Below, piece by piece: positions 44,844 to 53,669 of a DNA stretch of 64,000 bases. This stretch comes from Curtobacterium sp. ZW137 (lineage in GTDB: Bacteria > Actinomycetota > Actinomycetes > Actinomycetales > Microbacteriaceae). A program made the translations under genes and the position numbers. Numbering within the stretch: the first letter of the stretch is position 1; each line of letters starts with the position of its first letter. A model generated the notes under the pieces. The model made no database searches. It saw only the letters and a list, made by a program, of their open reading frames with translations, and was not told where the DNA came from. The stretch covers positions 1 through 64,000 of the forward strand of contig NZ_RJKS01000007.1 in assembly GCF_003762905.1 (NCBI RefSeq), read 5' to 3'.

Positions 44844-46886
44844 ATGACCGACACGACGCAGGTGTCCGACCCGACCGACATCCCCTTCGCGGACACCGCC
44901 GCGCGCCCCTGGACGGACGTGGACGAGTGGCGTGACGAACCGGTCCGGCACCGCTACGTCCACGGCGGCTTCACGGGCACCGACACGCGCTTCTCGTTCT
45001 ACTTCCCGCCCGCCGAGCAGTACCAGGGGCGCTTCTTCCAGCACGTCACGCCGCGCCCCCTGTCGGAGGACCTCGCGCAGCAGGCGTCCGGACAGGCCGA
45101 CAAGATCGGCTTCGCTGCCGCGAGCGGCGCGTACTTCGTCGAGACCAACGGCGGTGGCGAGGCGGCCGGGGACCCGATGTCCGGGGTCGACCCGCGGATC
45201 GGCGCCTACGAGGCCAACGCCGCGGCCGCCCGGTACTCGCGCGTCGTCGCCGAGGAGGTCTACGGACCGCACCGTCCGTTCGGCTACGCGTACGGCGGCA
45301 GCGGCGGCGCGTACCGGACGATCGGCGCCGCGGAGAACACGACGGGGGTCTGGGACGGCTACGTGCCCTACGTCGTCGGGAGTCCGATGGCGATCCCGAA
45401 CGTCTTCACGGTGCGGATGCACGCGCAGCGGATCCTGCACGACGCCTTCCCGGCGATCGTCGACGCGTACGACGCCGGCAGCGACCGCGCACCGGCCGAG
45501 CTGCTCGCCGACGTGCTGACCGAGGCGCAGGCCGCGGCGCTCGCCGAGGTGACACGGATGGGCTTCCCGCCGCGCGCCTGGTTCGCGTGGGGGACCCTGG
45601 GGACGCACGCGTTCAGCGCGCTCTACCCGGGCATCGTGATGGCCGACCCGGCGTACTTCGACCACGACTTCTGGAACGTCGACGGCTACCTCGGCGCCGA
45701 CCCCGACGACCCGATCCACGCGGAGCGCACCCTCGTGGAGACGTCGGTCGCGGCCCTGCTGTCCACCGCGGACGCCGTGGCCGCGGGCCTCGTCCCGGAC
45801 CGGTCGGCGTTCACCGGTGTCGGTGGGGTCGAACCGGTCTACGACGAGGTCCGCGCGACGGACGTGGCGGCGTTCACGCTGGGTCACACCCTCGACCACG
45901 ACGTCGCCGGAGCGGAACTGCAGGTCCTCACGGGTGCAGCGGCCGGCGCGCGGATCCGGCTCAGCGGCACCACCGGCGACGCGGCGGTCATCGACCTCGA
46001 CAACGACCCCGAGACGGTCGGCCGCATCGCCGTCGGCGACCGGGTCCGGGTCGACAACGCGAACTTCCTCGCCGCGCAGACCTACCACCGGCACCAGGTC
46101 CCCGACGCCTCGTACGCCGTGTGGGACCAGTTCCGCGACGCCGACGGCCGGCCCGGCTCGCCGCAGCGGCCCTTCCTCCTCGGACCCCTGTTCGCGGCCA
46201 GTGCGTCCGGGACCGTGCAGACCGGCCGGATCAGCGACAAGACGATCGTCGTCGCGTGCCTGCTCGACCGCGAGGCGTTCGCGTGGCAGGCGGACTGGTA
46301 CCGCTCGCGGGTCGTCGAGCACCTCGGCGACGCCGCCGACGACACGTTCCGGCTCTGGTACGTCGACAACGCCCTGCACGGCGACGACGAGCACCAGGAG
46401 TTCCCGACGCGCACCGTGAGCTACCTCGGTGTCCTGCAGCAGGCCCTCCGAGCCCTCGCGCGCTGGGTCGAGGACGGCGTCGCTCCTGCCGCCTCCACGC
46501 GGTACGACGTCGTCGACGGGCAGGTCGTCGTCCCGCCGACGGCGTCCGAGCGAGCCGGTGTCCAGCCGGTCGTGGACCTGTCGTCCGACGGTTCCCGTCG
46601 CTTCGCCGCGCGGGTCGGCGAAGCGGTCGCGATCACCGCATCGGCGACCGTTCCGACCGCAGGCGGCGAGGTCGTCGCGCTCGAGTGGCACGACGGCCAG
46701 CACGAGGGCTACGTCGCGGAGCCGGTGACCCCGGCCCGGCGCGTCACCGCGACGCGGCACGTCGTCTTCGACGAGCCCGGGACGTACTTCGTCACGGCGC
46801 GGGTGACCGCGCAGCCGACCACGGCGTCCGGCACCGCGCACGAGCTCGTCCAGGACCTCGATCGTGTGCGGGTGGTGGTCAGCTGA
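44844..46886 (+). CDS. Large putative serine hydrolase of unknown family
   Basis: A 680-residue protein with no signal peptide. The nucleophile-elbow-like motif YAYGGSGGAYRT puts a candidate Ser at residue 153; a possible catalytic His lies in NALHGDDEHQEF. The last ~110 residues (AVAITASATVPTAGGEVVALEW, PGTYFVTARVTA) look like a PKD/Ig-like beta-sandwich. The middle carries AFTLGHTLDHDVAGAELQVL. I do not recognise the family; tannase-like or peptidase-like alpha/beta hydrolase is possible. GGAGGAG precedes the ATG. Placed behind the symporter/TetR pair, so it probably processes the imported compound. Confidence 0.78.
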   Translation: MTDTTQVSDPTDIPFADTAARPWTDVDEWRDEPVRHRYVHGGFTGTDTRFSFYFPPAEQYQGRFFQHVTPRPLSEDLAQQASGQADKIGFAAASGAYFVETNGGGEAAGDPMSGVDPRIGAYEANAAAARYSRVVAEEVYGPHRPFGYAYGGSGGAYRTIGAAENTTGVWDGYVPYVVGSPMAIPNVFTVRMHAQRILHDAFPAIVDAYDAGSDRAPAELLADVLTEAQAAALAEVTRMGFPPRAWFAWGTLGTHAFSALYPGIVMADPAYFDHDFWNVDGYLGADPDDPIHAERTLVETSVAALLSTADAVAAGLVPDRSAFTGVGGVEPVYDEVRATDVAAFTLGHTLDHDVAGAELQVLTGAAAGARIRLSGTTGDAAVIDLDNDPETVGRIAVGDRVRVDNANFLAAQTYHRHQVPDASYAVWDQFRDADGRPGSPQRPFLLGPLFAASASGTVQTGRISDKTIVVACLLDREAFAWQADWYRSRVVEHLGDAADDTFRLWYVDNALHGDDEHQEFPTRTVSYLGVLQQALRALARWVEDGVAPAASTRYDVVDGQVVVPPTASERAGVQPVVDLSSDGSRRFAARVGEAVAITASATVPTAGGEVVALEWHDGQHEGYVAEPVTPARRVTATRHVVFDEPGTYFVTARVTAQPTTASGTAHELVQDLDRVRVVVS

Positions 46887-46893
46887 CGGAGGG

Positions 46894-48126
46894 TCAGACG
46901 GTCGACTCCCGCTCCGCCAGCTGCGCGACCACGTCCGCCTCGGACCGTGCCGCCCGCGCGAGCCGTCGCGCCACCGGGCGACGCAGCACGACGGCGAGCA
47001 CCGCGCCCGCGACGAGGGGGAGGGTCATCGTCTGCCACATCGCCGGGTACCCGGCGGACTGCGCGATCGCACCGCCGGCGATCGGGCCGGCGAAGTCGCC
47101 GGCGTCGCTGCCGAGGAACGTGGTGCAGCTCGCGGCCCCGCGGCGGTCAGCCGGCACCATCTTCATCGCCATGCCCTCGATGAGGGGCTGGCACGACCCG
47201 TACCCGAAGCCGAGCAGGACGGCGGCGAGGAGGAACACGGGGAGTGTGTGCGCGGTGCTGATCACCAGGAGCGACGCGGCGAACAGGCCGAAGAACACCG
47301 CGAGCACCCCGTAGCCGAATCGGTCGGCGAGTCGGCCGGCGAGCGGGCGTGAGACGAAGAGGGTCAGCGCGTCGACGGTGAAGAACAGCGCGATGTGCGC
47401 ACCCGCCCCCTGCCGTTCGGCGAAGAGCGCGAGGAACGGGTTGACGAGGCTGTAGGACCCCACGAGCAGGAAGAACAACAGCGCCGGGATGGCGACCTCG
47501 GGCGCGAAGACGTTCCGGGGCGTGATCCGGAACGGTCGACGCGGCACGGAGGGCGCGCGGACACGGGTGACGAGCGCGGCGGCCACGAGCAGCACGCCCC
47601 CGGCGACGAGGAAGAGCGTCCGGTAGCCGAAGGCCGCTGAGACGCCGAGGGAGATGTTCGGGCCGATCACCTGGGCGAGCGCCGGGGCGAGCGAGAACAC
47701 CCCGATGCCGATGCCGAGCCGTTCGCGGGGGAGCAGGTCGGCCGCGAAGGCGATGCAGCACGTGGCGGTGAAGGCCTGACCGGCACCCTGGACGAGCCGG
47801 AAGACGATGAGCGGCGGTACGGAGTCGGACAGTCCGTAGCCGAACATCGCGATGGCGATCGCGCCCGCGGCGCCCATCAGCACGTACTTGCGGTCGAAGC
47901 TGTCGATCGCCGGGGCGGACACACACTTGAACACGATCGCGGTGACCGCGAACGCGCTGCTCACGATGCCGATGACGCTCGGCGTGGCACCGAGCGAGTC
48001 GGTGTACTTCCCGATGAGCACGTTGCTCATCGTCAGCCCGAGCGAGATGAGGGCGTACGACGCGAACAGGCACGCGAACCCCGCGGTCCACACACGCTGT
48101 GGTGGCGCGGTACCCGGCTGCTGCAT
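46894..48126 (-). CDS. MFS transporter (paralogue 1)
   Basis: A 410-residue 12-segment major facilitator. It shares with the MFS protein at 49009-50259 the stretch MSNVLIGKYTDSLGAT and the same layout throughout (FGYGSCQPLIEGMAMKMVP against FGYGGCQPVLQSMAMKMVP). GGAGG lies 5 nt before the ATG. The GntR operator palindromes lie upstream. Substrate unknown. Converges tail-to-tail with the hydrolase gene, 7 nt apart. Confidence 0.87.
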   Translation of the reverse strand: MQQPGTAPPQRVWTAGFACLFASYALISLGLTMSNVLIGKYTDSLGATPSVIGIVSSAFAVTAIVFKCVSAPAIDSFDRKYVLMGAAGAIAIAMFGYGLSDSVPPLIVFRLVQGAGQAFTATCCIAFAADLLPRERLGIGIGVFSLAPALAQVIGPNISLGVSAAFGYRTLFLVAGGVLLVAAALVTRVRAPSVPRRPFRITPRNVFAPEVAIPALLFFLLVGSYSLVNPFLALFAERQGAGAHIALFFTVDALTLFVSRPLAGRLADRFGYGVLAVFFGLFAASLLVISTAHTLPVFLLAAVLLGFGYGSCQPLIEGMAMKMVPADRRGAASCTTFLGSDAGDFAGPIAGGAIAQSAGYPAMWQTMTLPLVAGAVLAVVLRRPVARRLARAARSEADVVAQLAERESTV

Positions 48127-48143
48127 CTCGACCTCCCTGTCGA

Positions 48144-48178
48144 GGATCGTGCACGTCGGTCAGGATCGTGCACGATCC
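48144..48178. promoter_or_regulatory. Probable GntR operator, full plus partial site
   Basis: GGATCGTGCACGATCC (48163-48178) is a perfect 16-bp palindrome; its first 12 bases are repeated at 48144-48155. It lies between the divergent MFS gene and the GntR gene, so both are probable targets. Confidence 0.75.
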
Positions 48179-48261
48179 AATGCATGAACTTAAAGCCGTC
48201 GGTCGTGCTCGTCAAGTCGACTTCGCACCGTGTCCGACGGGGTCTGCGCTATCGTGCTCGC

Positions 48262-48918
48262 GTGAGCAGTCGCGAGCCGGACAGCGAGAGCAAGGCGGAT
48301 CTCGCCTACGCCCTCATCAAGCGTCGCATCATCGACCGGACCTACGTGCCCGGGTACCGGATCGTCGTCGACCAGCTCGTCCGCGAGAGCGGCCTGAGCA
48401 ACATCCCGCTGCGTGAGGCGATCCGTCGGCTCGAGGCCGAGGGGTGGATCGAGGTCGTCCGGAACGTCGGCGCGCGGGTCGCGCTCTTCGACGTGGAGGA
48501 CCACCGGAACACCCTCGAACTGATCGCCCGGCTCGAGGGGTTCGCGACCGCGCTGGCGCAGCCGAACCTGACCGCTGCTGACATCGCGGCGGCTCGGGCG
48601 CTCGACCGGGAGATGGGGGAGGCGCTCGACGTCATCGACCTCGACCGGTTCGGCCAGCTCAACCGTCGGTTCCACGCGCTCTTCCACGAGCGGAGCGGCG
48701 ACGCCCACATCGCGTCGCTCCTGACGAGCGAGCTGCAGCGCTTCGACGTGATCCGCCGGAGTGTCAGTCACACCGTCCCCGGGCGGCACCGCGCCTCGAT
48801 CGCCGAGCACGAGCGGCTCCTCGACCTCCTCGAGGCCGGCGCGAGCTCCGAGGCGATCGAGACGTGTGCTCGGCAGCACAAGCTGAACGGCCTGGACGTC
48901 CCGACGCCCGTCGCCTGA
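48262..48918 (+). CDS. GntR family regulator (FadR/FCD type)
   Basis: A 218-residue regulator with an N-terminal GntR winged helix (ALIKRRIIDRTYVPGYRI, LSNIPLREAIRRLEAEGWI) and an all-helical FCD effector domain (RLEGFATALAQPNL, NRRFHALFHERSG, EHERLLDLLEAG) whose His/Asp positions usually bind a metal and an organic acid. GTG start at 48262 fixed by TATCGT (48250-48255) ending 6 nt before it. It sits between two paralogous transporters and probably controls both. Confidence 0.88.
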   Translation: MSSREPDSESKADLAYALIKRRIIDRTYVPGYRIVVDQLVRESGLSNIPLREAIRRLEAEGWIEVVRNVGARVALFDVEDHRNTLELIARLEGFATALAQPNLTAADIAAARALDREMGEALDVIDLDRFGQLNRRFHALFHERSGDAHIASLLTSELQRFDVIRRSVSHTVPGRHRASIAEHERLLDLLEAGASSEAIETCARQHKLNGLDVPTPVA

Positions 48919-48925
48919 GCCCGGC

Positions 48926-48954
48926 TTGACGGCTCGGGTCTTCCTGCCTATCTT
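48926..48954 (+). promoter_or_regulatory. Sigma-70 type promoter of the second MFS gene
   Basis: TTGACG (48926-48931) and TATCTT (48949-48954) are separated by exactly 17 bp. This is the clearest two-box promoter in the window and drives the MFS-carboxylesterase operon. Confidence 0.82.
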
Positions 48955-48958
48955 CAAT

Positions 48959-48978
48959 CTCACACGATTTCGTGTGAG
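48959..48978. promoter_or_regulatory. 20-bp operator over the transcription start
   Basis: CTCACACGA-TT-TCGTGTGAG is a perfect 9-2-9 palindrome starting 5 nt after the -10 box, so it covers the expected +1. Its sequence differs from the palindrome at 48163, hence a second regulator or a second site type may act here. Confidence 0.8.
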
Positions 48979-49008
48979 TTACGACGACCAGGCGAAAGGC
49001 TCCCTCCA

Positions 49009-50259
49009 ATGGCGAAGGACATCATCGACGACGAACACGGGCGACCGCCCGTCCCGGCCGCGACGGCCGAGGCGGACGCGTCCGTGGCGCAGGAACCCTC
49101 GAAGATCTGGAACCGTGCGTTCATCGCGATCTTCGCCACGAACGTGCTCGTGTCCATCGGGCTGCAGATGTCGAACGTGCTCATCGGCAAGTACACCGAC
49201 TCCCTCGGCGCGACCGCCGCGGTCGTCGGCATCGTCTCCAGCGCCTTCGCCTGGTCGGCGATCGTGTTCAAGCTCGCCTCGGCACCGGCTCTCGACGCCT
49301 TCAACCGGAAGTTCATCGTCCTCGGCGCGATCATCGCGATCGGCATCGCGTTCCTCGGGTTCGGCATCTCGGGCAACGTCCCGGAGCTGATCACCTTCCG
49401 CCTGCTGCAGGGCGCCGGCCAGGCGTTCAGCACGACGGCGTTCATCGCGATGGCGGCCGACGCGTTGCCGCGGGAGCGGATCGGTACCGGGCTCGGGTTC
49501 TTCACGCTCGGCGCCGGCATCGCGCAGATGGTCGGGCCGGTCATCTCGCTCAAGGTCGCGGCGGCGGGCTCCTACGACACGGCGTTCTTCATCGCCGCCG
49601 GGTTCGTTGGCCTCGGCGTCGTCATGTGCACCCAGATCAAGCTCAAGTACAAGCGTCCGAAGGGGTTCAAGCTGTCGCCGAAGAACTTCTTCGCGAAGGA
49701 GGTCCTGCTCGCCGCGATCATCACCTTCTTCGTGTTCGCCTGCTACAGCCTGGTGAACCCGTTCCTGGCGATCTTCGCGGGCCAGCAGGGCATCGGCAGC
49801 AACATCTCCTTCTTCTTCACGATCTACGCCGGCGTGCTCTTCGTCTCCCGTCCGCTCGCCGGTCGCCTGGCGGACCGCTTCGGGTACCTCGTGCTCGTCC
49901 CGATGATGGTGCTCTTCATCGGCTCGTTCTTCCTCATCAGCGTCTCGCACTCCCTGCTGGCGTTCCTCGTCGCGGCGGTCCTGTTCGGGTTCGGCTACGG
50001 CGGGTGCCAGCCGGTCCTGCAGTCGATGGCGATGAAGATGGTCCCCAGGGAACGACGCGGCGCGGGCAGCACCACGAACTTCCTCGGCAGCGACCTCGGC
50101 AACATCGTGGGACCGATCGTCGGCGGGTCGATCGCGACGACCTTCGGGTACAGCGCGATGTGGCAGGGCATGACCGTCGCGCTCGTGATCAGCGGCGTCC
50201 TCGTGGTCGTCCTCCGTCGCGCCATCGTGCGCCAGATCGACAGCGTGGCCACGGCATGA
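49009..50259 (+). CDS. MFS transporter (paralogue 2)
   Basis: A 416-residue 12-segment major facilitator, close relative of the protein encoded at 46894-48126. The A-loop FNRKF and the motif RPLAGRLADRFGYLV between the halves are clear. Its stop overlaps the carboxylesterase start (ATGA), so importer and esterase are translationally coupled. The preceding two-box promoter carries a palindromic operator at +1, so expression is regulated. Confidence 0.88.
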   Translation: MAKDIIDDEHGRPPVPAATAEADASVAQEPSKIWNRAFIAIFATNVLVSIGLQMSNVLIGKYTDSLGATAAVVGIVSSAFAWSAIVFKLASAPALDAFNRKFIVLGAIIAIGIAFLGFGISGNVPELITFRLLQGAGQAFSTTAFIAMAADALPRERIGTGLGFFTLGAGIAQMVGPVISLKVAAAGSYDTAFFIAAGFVGLGVVMCTQIKLKYKRPKGFKLSPKNFFAKEVLLAAIITFFVFACYSLVNPFLAIFAGQQGIGSNISFFFTIYAGVLFVSRPLAGRLADRFGYLVLVPMMVLFIGSFFLISVSHSLLAFLVAAVLFGFGYGGCQPVLQSMAMKMVPRERRGAGSTTNFLGSDLGNIVGPIVGGSIATTFGYSAMWQGMTVALVISGVLVVVLRRAIVRQIDSVATA

Positions 50260-51863
50260 GCATCGACCAGCACACGACGACGACCGTCCCGACCGACGCC
50301 GGACTCATCGAGGGGACCACGGGCCGTCGCGACGACGTGCACGTCTTCCGGGGGATCCCGTACGCCGCCCCGCCGGTCGGCGATCTCCGGTGGCGCGCCC
50401 CGCAGCCGCCGGCACCGTGGGACGGCGTCCGGCAGGCCACCCGGTTCGGGGCGATCAGCCCCCAGCCGGAGACTGCCGCGACCCGTGCGCTCGGGCTGGG
50501 GATGGACGAGGACTGCCTCACGCTGAACGTGTGGACGCCGGTGTCGGGCGGCGACGAGCCGAAGCCGGTCCTGGTGTGGATCTACGGTGGCGGGTTCCAG
50601 GAGGGCAGCGCCGCCGACCCCCGGTTCGACGGCGAGAACCTCTCGCGTCGGGGTGTGGTCGTCGTGACGTTCAACTACCGGCTCGGTGCGCTCGGTTTCC
50701 TCGCGACACCGGAGCTGAGCGCGGAGTCCGGTCACGACGCCTCCGGCAACTACGGTCTGCTCGACTGCGTCCGCGCCCTCGAGTGGGTCCGGGACAACGT
50801 CGCCGCGTTCGGCGGCGACCCCGGCCGTGTCACGATCGCCGGGCAGTCCGCCGGGGCCGGCACGTGCAACTTCCTCGCGATGTCACCGCTGGCGACCGGC
50901 CTGTTCCACCGGGTGATCGCGCAGAGCCACGCCCGGCACGCGGGCGACACCGAGCTGCGGTACCTCTCGACCTCCTACCGCGGACGCGACGCCGCCGAGG
51001 CGCAGGGCGCGGCGTTCGTCGCGGCGCGCGGTGCGACGGACCTCGACGCGATGCGCGCGCTGCCGTTCGACGACCTCGTCGACCGGGACCGTCTCGGCGA
51101 CATGGACGTCGAGACCGGGAGCGACGCCCGCCCACCGCTCTTCCGTCCCGTCGTCGACGGCTGGGTCCTGCCGCACGGCTACGCCGAGACGTACGCGCTC
51201 GGCGCCCAGAACCGGGTCGACTACATCGCCGGGAACGACCTCGACGAGAGCGGCGCGATCCCCGAGGACGCGTTCGCCGCGACACGTGCGAAGGGGGAGC
51301 AGCCGTGGCGACCGGGTCGACCGCCGACCCACGTCACCCTCGAGTCCTTCACCAGGGGCGCGCACGAGAAGTTCGGTCCGCTCGCCGACGAGTTCCTCGC
51401 GCTCTACCCCGCCACGGACGACGACGAGGCGGCCCTGGCGAGCAACGACGCGATCCACGACAACGCGACGGTGTCGACCTCCCTGTGGGGCACGACGTGG
51501 ACCGCGGAGTGCGAGCGCCCGGTGCGGACGTACTTCTGGACGCACCGTCCGCCGTCGCCGTCCGGTGGCCCCCGTCGCGCCGGCCACGGTTCGGAGATCG
51601 ACTTCGTGTTCGACAACCTCGACGTCGTCGACCTGGACTGGGACGACGACGACCGAGCGGTCGCGGCCAGGATGTCCGCGTACTGGGTGAACTACATCGC
51701 CACGGGCGACCCGAACGGTCCCGGCCTGCCGGCATGGCCCGAGTACGCGGCCACTGTGCCGACGGTGATGGACCTCGGGACCGACTTCGCGATGCGTCCG
51801 GTCGCCACCCCGGAGCGGACGGCGTTCTGGGAACGCTTCTTCCGGACGCAGGTCGCGTGGTGA
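50256..51863 (+). CDS. Type-B carboxylesterase
   Basis: A 535-residue alpha/beta hydrolase of the COesterase family. FRGIPYAAPPVGDLRWRAP and EDCLTLNVWTP are the family entry motifs, IYGGGFQEGS the oxyanion loop, and GQSAGAG (196-202) carries nucleophile Ser198; most relatives have GESAG, so Glu to Gln next to Ser is a variation. GHGSEIDFVF supplies the catalytic His. No signal peptide, so it acts inside on an imported ester. ATG overlaps the MFS stop. Confidence 0.92.
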   Translation: MSIDQHTTTTVPTDAGLIEGTTGRRDDVHVFRGIPYAAPPVGDLRWRAPQPPAPWDGVRQATRFGAISPQPETAATRALGLGMDEDCLTLNVWTPVSGGDEPKPVLVWIYGGGFQEGSAADPRFDGENLSRRGVVVVTFNYRLGALGFLATPELSAESGHDASGNYGLLDCVRALEWVRDNVAAFGGDPGRVTIAGQSAGAGTCNFLAMSPLATGLFHRVIAQSHARHAGDTELRYLSTSYRGRDAAEAQGAAFVAARGATDLDAMRALPFDDLVDRDRLGDMDVETGSDARPPLFRPVVDGWVLPHGYAETYALGAQNRVDYIAGNDLDESGAIPEDAFAATRAKGEQPWRPGRPPTHVTLESFTRGAHEKFGPLADEFLALYPATDDDEAALASNDAIHDNATVSTSLWGTTWTAECERPVRTYFWTHRPPSPSGGPRRAGHGSEIDFVFDNLDVVDLDWDDDDRAVAARMSAYWVNYIATGDPNGPGLPAWPEYAATVPTVMDLGTDFAMRPVATPERTAFWERFFRTQVAW

Positions 51864-51894
51864 TCGCTGCCGCGGCTCCGGAGCGCTGACGCGC

Positions 51895-51936
51895 GGACGG
51901 GAGGCCCGGTGCCGGCCGGCACCGTGCCTCCCGTCC
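51895..51936. repeat. 42-bp palindromic repeat, copy 1
   Basis: Outer arms GGACGGGAGGC and GCCTCCCGTCC enclose an inner palindrome CGGTGCCGGCCGGCACCG; one mismatch only. It lies between the convergent carboxylesterase and CPBP genes, where it can terminate both. Same length and arms as copies at 54939 and 63928. Confidence 0.88.
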
Positions 51937-51952
51937 GTCGGATGACGACCGA

Positions 51953-52849
51953 TCAGCGGCCGACGGCTTCCAGACGGACGCGCGCCGCGGCGGACCGGGT
52001 CGGCGCGACTCGCCGACGGCGGGCCGCGACGAGCATCGGGATCGCGACGGCGAGGCTGACCAGCACCGGCACGAAGGACGCCTCGAGGCCGAACGCGCCG
52101 CCCGAGAGCAGGCCGTCGCCGTGCACGGTGGTGACGAACAGGCCCGGGTCGCGGTGTCCGGAGACGGGGATGCCGAGCAGGCCCTCGATGACGTTCCAGG
52201 CGAAGTGGATGCCGAAGACGAACCACAGGTTGCGGCGCCACATGAAGGCGGCACCGAGGAGGACACCGGCTTCGATCGCGATGGCGAGGGACGACCACAG
52301 CGTGGCGCCGGGGTTGAGGAGGTGCGCGCCGCCGAAGAAGGCCGCGGTGACGGCGAGGGCGATCCACCGGCCGACGCGGGGGCCGCAGAGCTGCTCCACG
52401 CCCTGGAAGAGCAGGCCGCGGAAGGTGAGCTCCTCGACGATGGCGGCGCCGGCGTTCACGGCGAGGGCGAGCGCGACGGTCGTGGTGACGTCGTGGGGCG
52501 CCCAGGTCACGGTGTAGGCGCCGGTGGCGACCACGATCAGGTACGACACGGCGATGAAGAGGACGCCGATCGCGAGGCCGAGGAAGGTCTCGCGACCGAT
52601 GCCGCGCACCGTCAGCTCGGGGGTCCGGCGGCGGGCGACGAGCCACATCGTGAGCTGGTAGAACACGAGCCCGGCGGCGGCGCCGATCAGCGCGGTGACG
52701 ATGACGCCGGTGGCGTCCATCTCCGAGCCGACGCCGACCAGGATCGCGTTCGTGAGGAACACGAACACCGTGCCGATGATCATCCAGGTGAGGGGGAAGG
52801 TCAGGATCCGGCGCATCACGCTCGGCTTCCCGGCGGTGGTCGTTGCCAT
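51953..52849 (-). CDS. CPBP family intramembrane metalloprotease
   Basis: A 298-residue membrane protein with about eight hydrophobic segments and the CPBP (CAAX protease/bacteriocin-processing) motifs: EELTFR, FFGGAH and HFAWN, which together form the metal site. Substrate unknown; in other bacteria such proteins process peptides or confer bacteriocin immunity. AAGGAGA precedes the ATG at 52849. It lies next to the two-component genes but on a separate transcript. Confidence 0.9.
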   Translation of the reverse strand: MATTTAGKPSVMRRILTFPLTWMIIGTVFVFLTNAILVGVGSEMDATGVIVTALIGAAAGLVFYQLTMWLVARRRTPELTVRGIGRETFLGLAIGVLFIAVSYLIVVATGAYTVTWAPHDVTTTVALALAVNAGAAIVEELTFRGLLFQGVEQLCGPRVGRWIALAVTAAFFGGAHLLNPGATLWSSLAIAIEAGVLLGAAFMWRRNLWFVFGIHFAWNVIEGLLGIPVSGHRDPGLFVTTVHGDGLLSGGAFGLEASFVPVLVSLAVAIPMLVAARRRRVAPTRSAAARVRLEAVGR

Positions 52850-52955
52850 GGTCGGTCTCCTTCGTCGTGGAGCAGCATCTGCTGCCATGACGACCGTAGG
52901 AAACGGCGCGATCCGCCGGGTCCCCCAAAGGTGGACAGTCCCGTCGGGCGGCCCG

Positions 52956-53669
52956 TCAGTCGTCGGCGATGCCCGTGCGGTACGCGTAGACGACGGCCTG
53001 GACGCGGTCGCGGACCCCGAGCTTCAGCAGGATCCGTGACACGTAGGTCTTCGCGGTCTCACGGGTGACGAACATGGCTTCGGCGATCTCGACGTTCGAC
53101 ATGCCCCGGGCGAGGAGCCGCAGCACCTCGAGCTCGCGTGGTGTCAGCTGCCCGGACTCGTCGGCGACGGTGACCGGGGGCCGGATCCGGCCCGCGAAGC
53201 TGCCGATGAGCGTGCGCGTCACGGCGGGGTCGACGAGTGCCTCGCCGCGCGCGATCGTCCGGACGGCGTCGAGCAACTGCGGGGGCGAGGCGTCCTTGAG
53301 CAGGAACCCGCTCGCTCCGGCACGGAGGGCGTCGAAGACGTACTCGTCCAGGTTGAACGTCGTGACGACGAGGATCCGGGGTGGCGCCGCTCCGTCGTCA
53401 CGCGGCGCGGCGAGGATCTCCCGGGTGGCCGCGATGCCGTCGAGCACCGGCATCCGGATGTCCACGACCATCACGTCGGGCGTCGCGTCGCGGGCGAGGT
53501 CGACGGCGTCGCGGCCGTTCGCGCCGAGCCCGACGAGCTCCATGTCCGTCTGTGCGCGGACCACCCGGGCGAACCCGTCGCGCACCAGGGTCTGGTCGTC
53601 GACGAGCGCGATGCGCAGGCGGCTGCCCGCGTCGGGTGGTGTCGGGGTCGCTCCGTCAGCCGCGTTCAC
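52956..53669 (-). CDS. NarL/LuxR-type response regulator
   Basis: A 237-residue regulator: receiver domain with acidic pair ALVDDQT and phosphoacceptor Asp70 (VMVVDIRMP), and C-terminal LuxR helix-turn-helix (QLTPRELEVLRLLARGMSN, VTRETAKTYVSRILLKLG). The GTG start overlaps the kinase stop (GTGA on the minus strand), so it is coupled to the kinase. Targets are unknown; the adjacent CPBP gene is a candidate by position only. Confidence 0.92.
   Translation of the reverse strand: MNAADGATPTPPDAGSRLRIALVDDQTLVRDGFARVVRAQTDMELVGLGANGRDAVDLARDATPDVMVVDIRMPVLDGIAATREILAAPRDDGAAPPRILVVTTFNLDEYVFDALRAGASGFLLKDASPPQLLDAVRTIARGEALVDPAVTRTLIGSFAGRIRPPVTVADESGQLTPRELEVLRLLARGMSNVEIAEAMFVTRETAKTYVSRILLKLGVRDRVQAVVYAYRTGIADD

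Noticed and set aside
42693-51863. Genomic island or prophage covering the transporter/hydrolase region
   Set aside because: No integrase, recombinase or attachment-site duplication next to tRNA-Pro was seen, and base composition does not visibly change.
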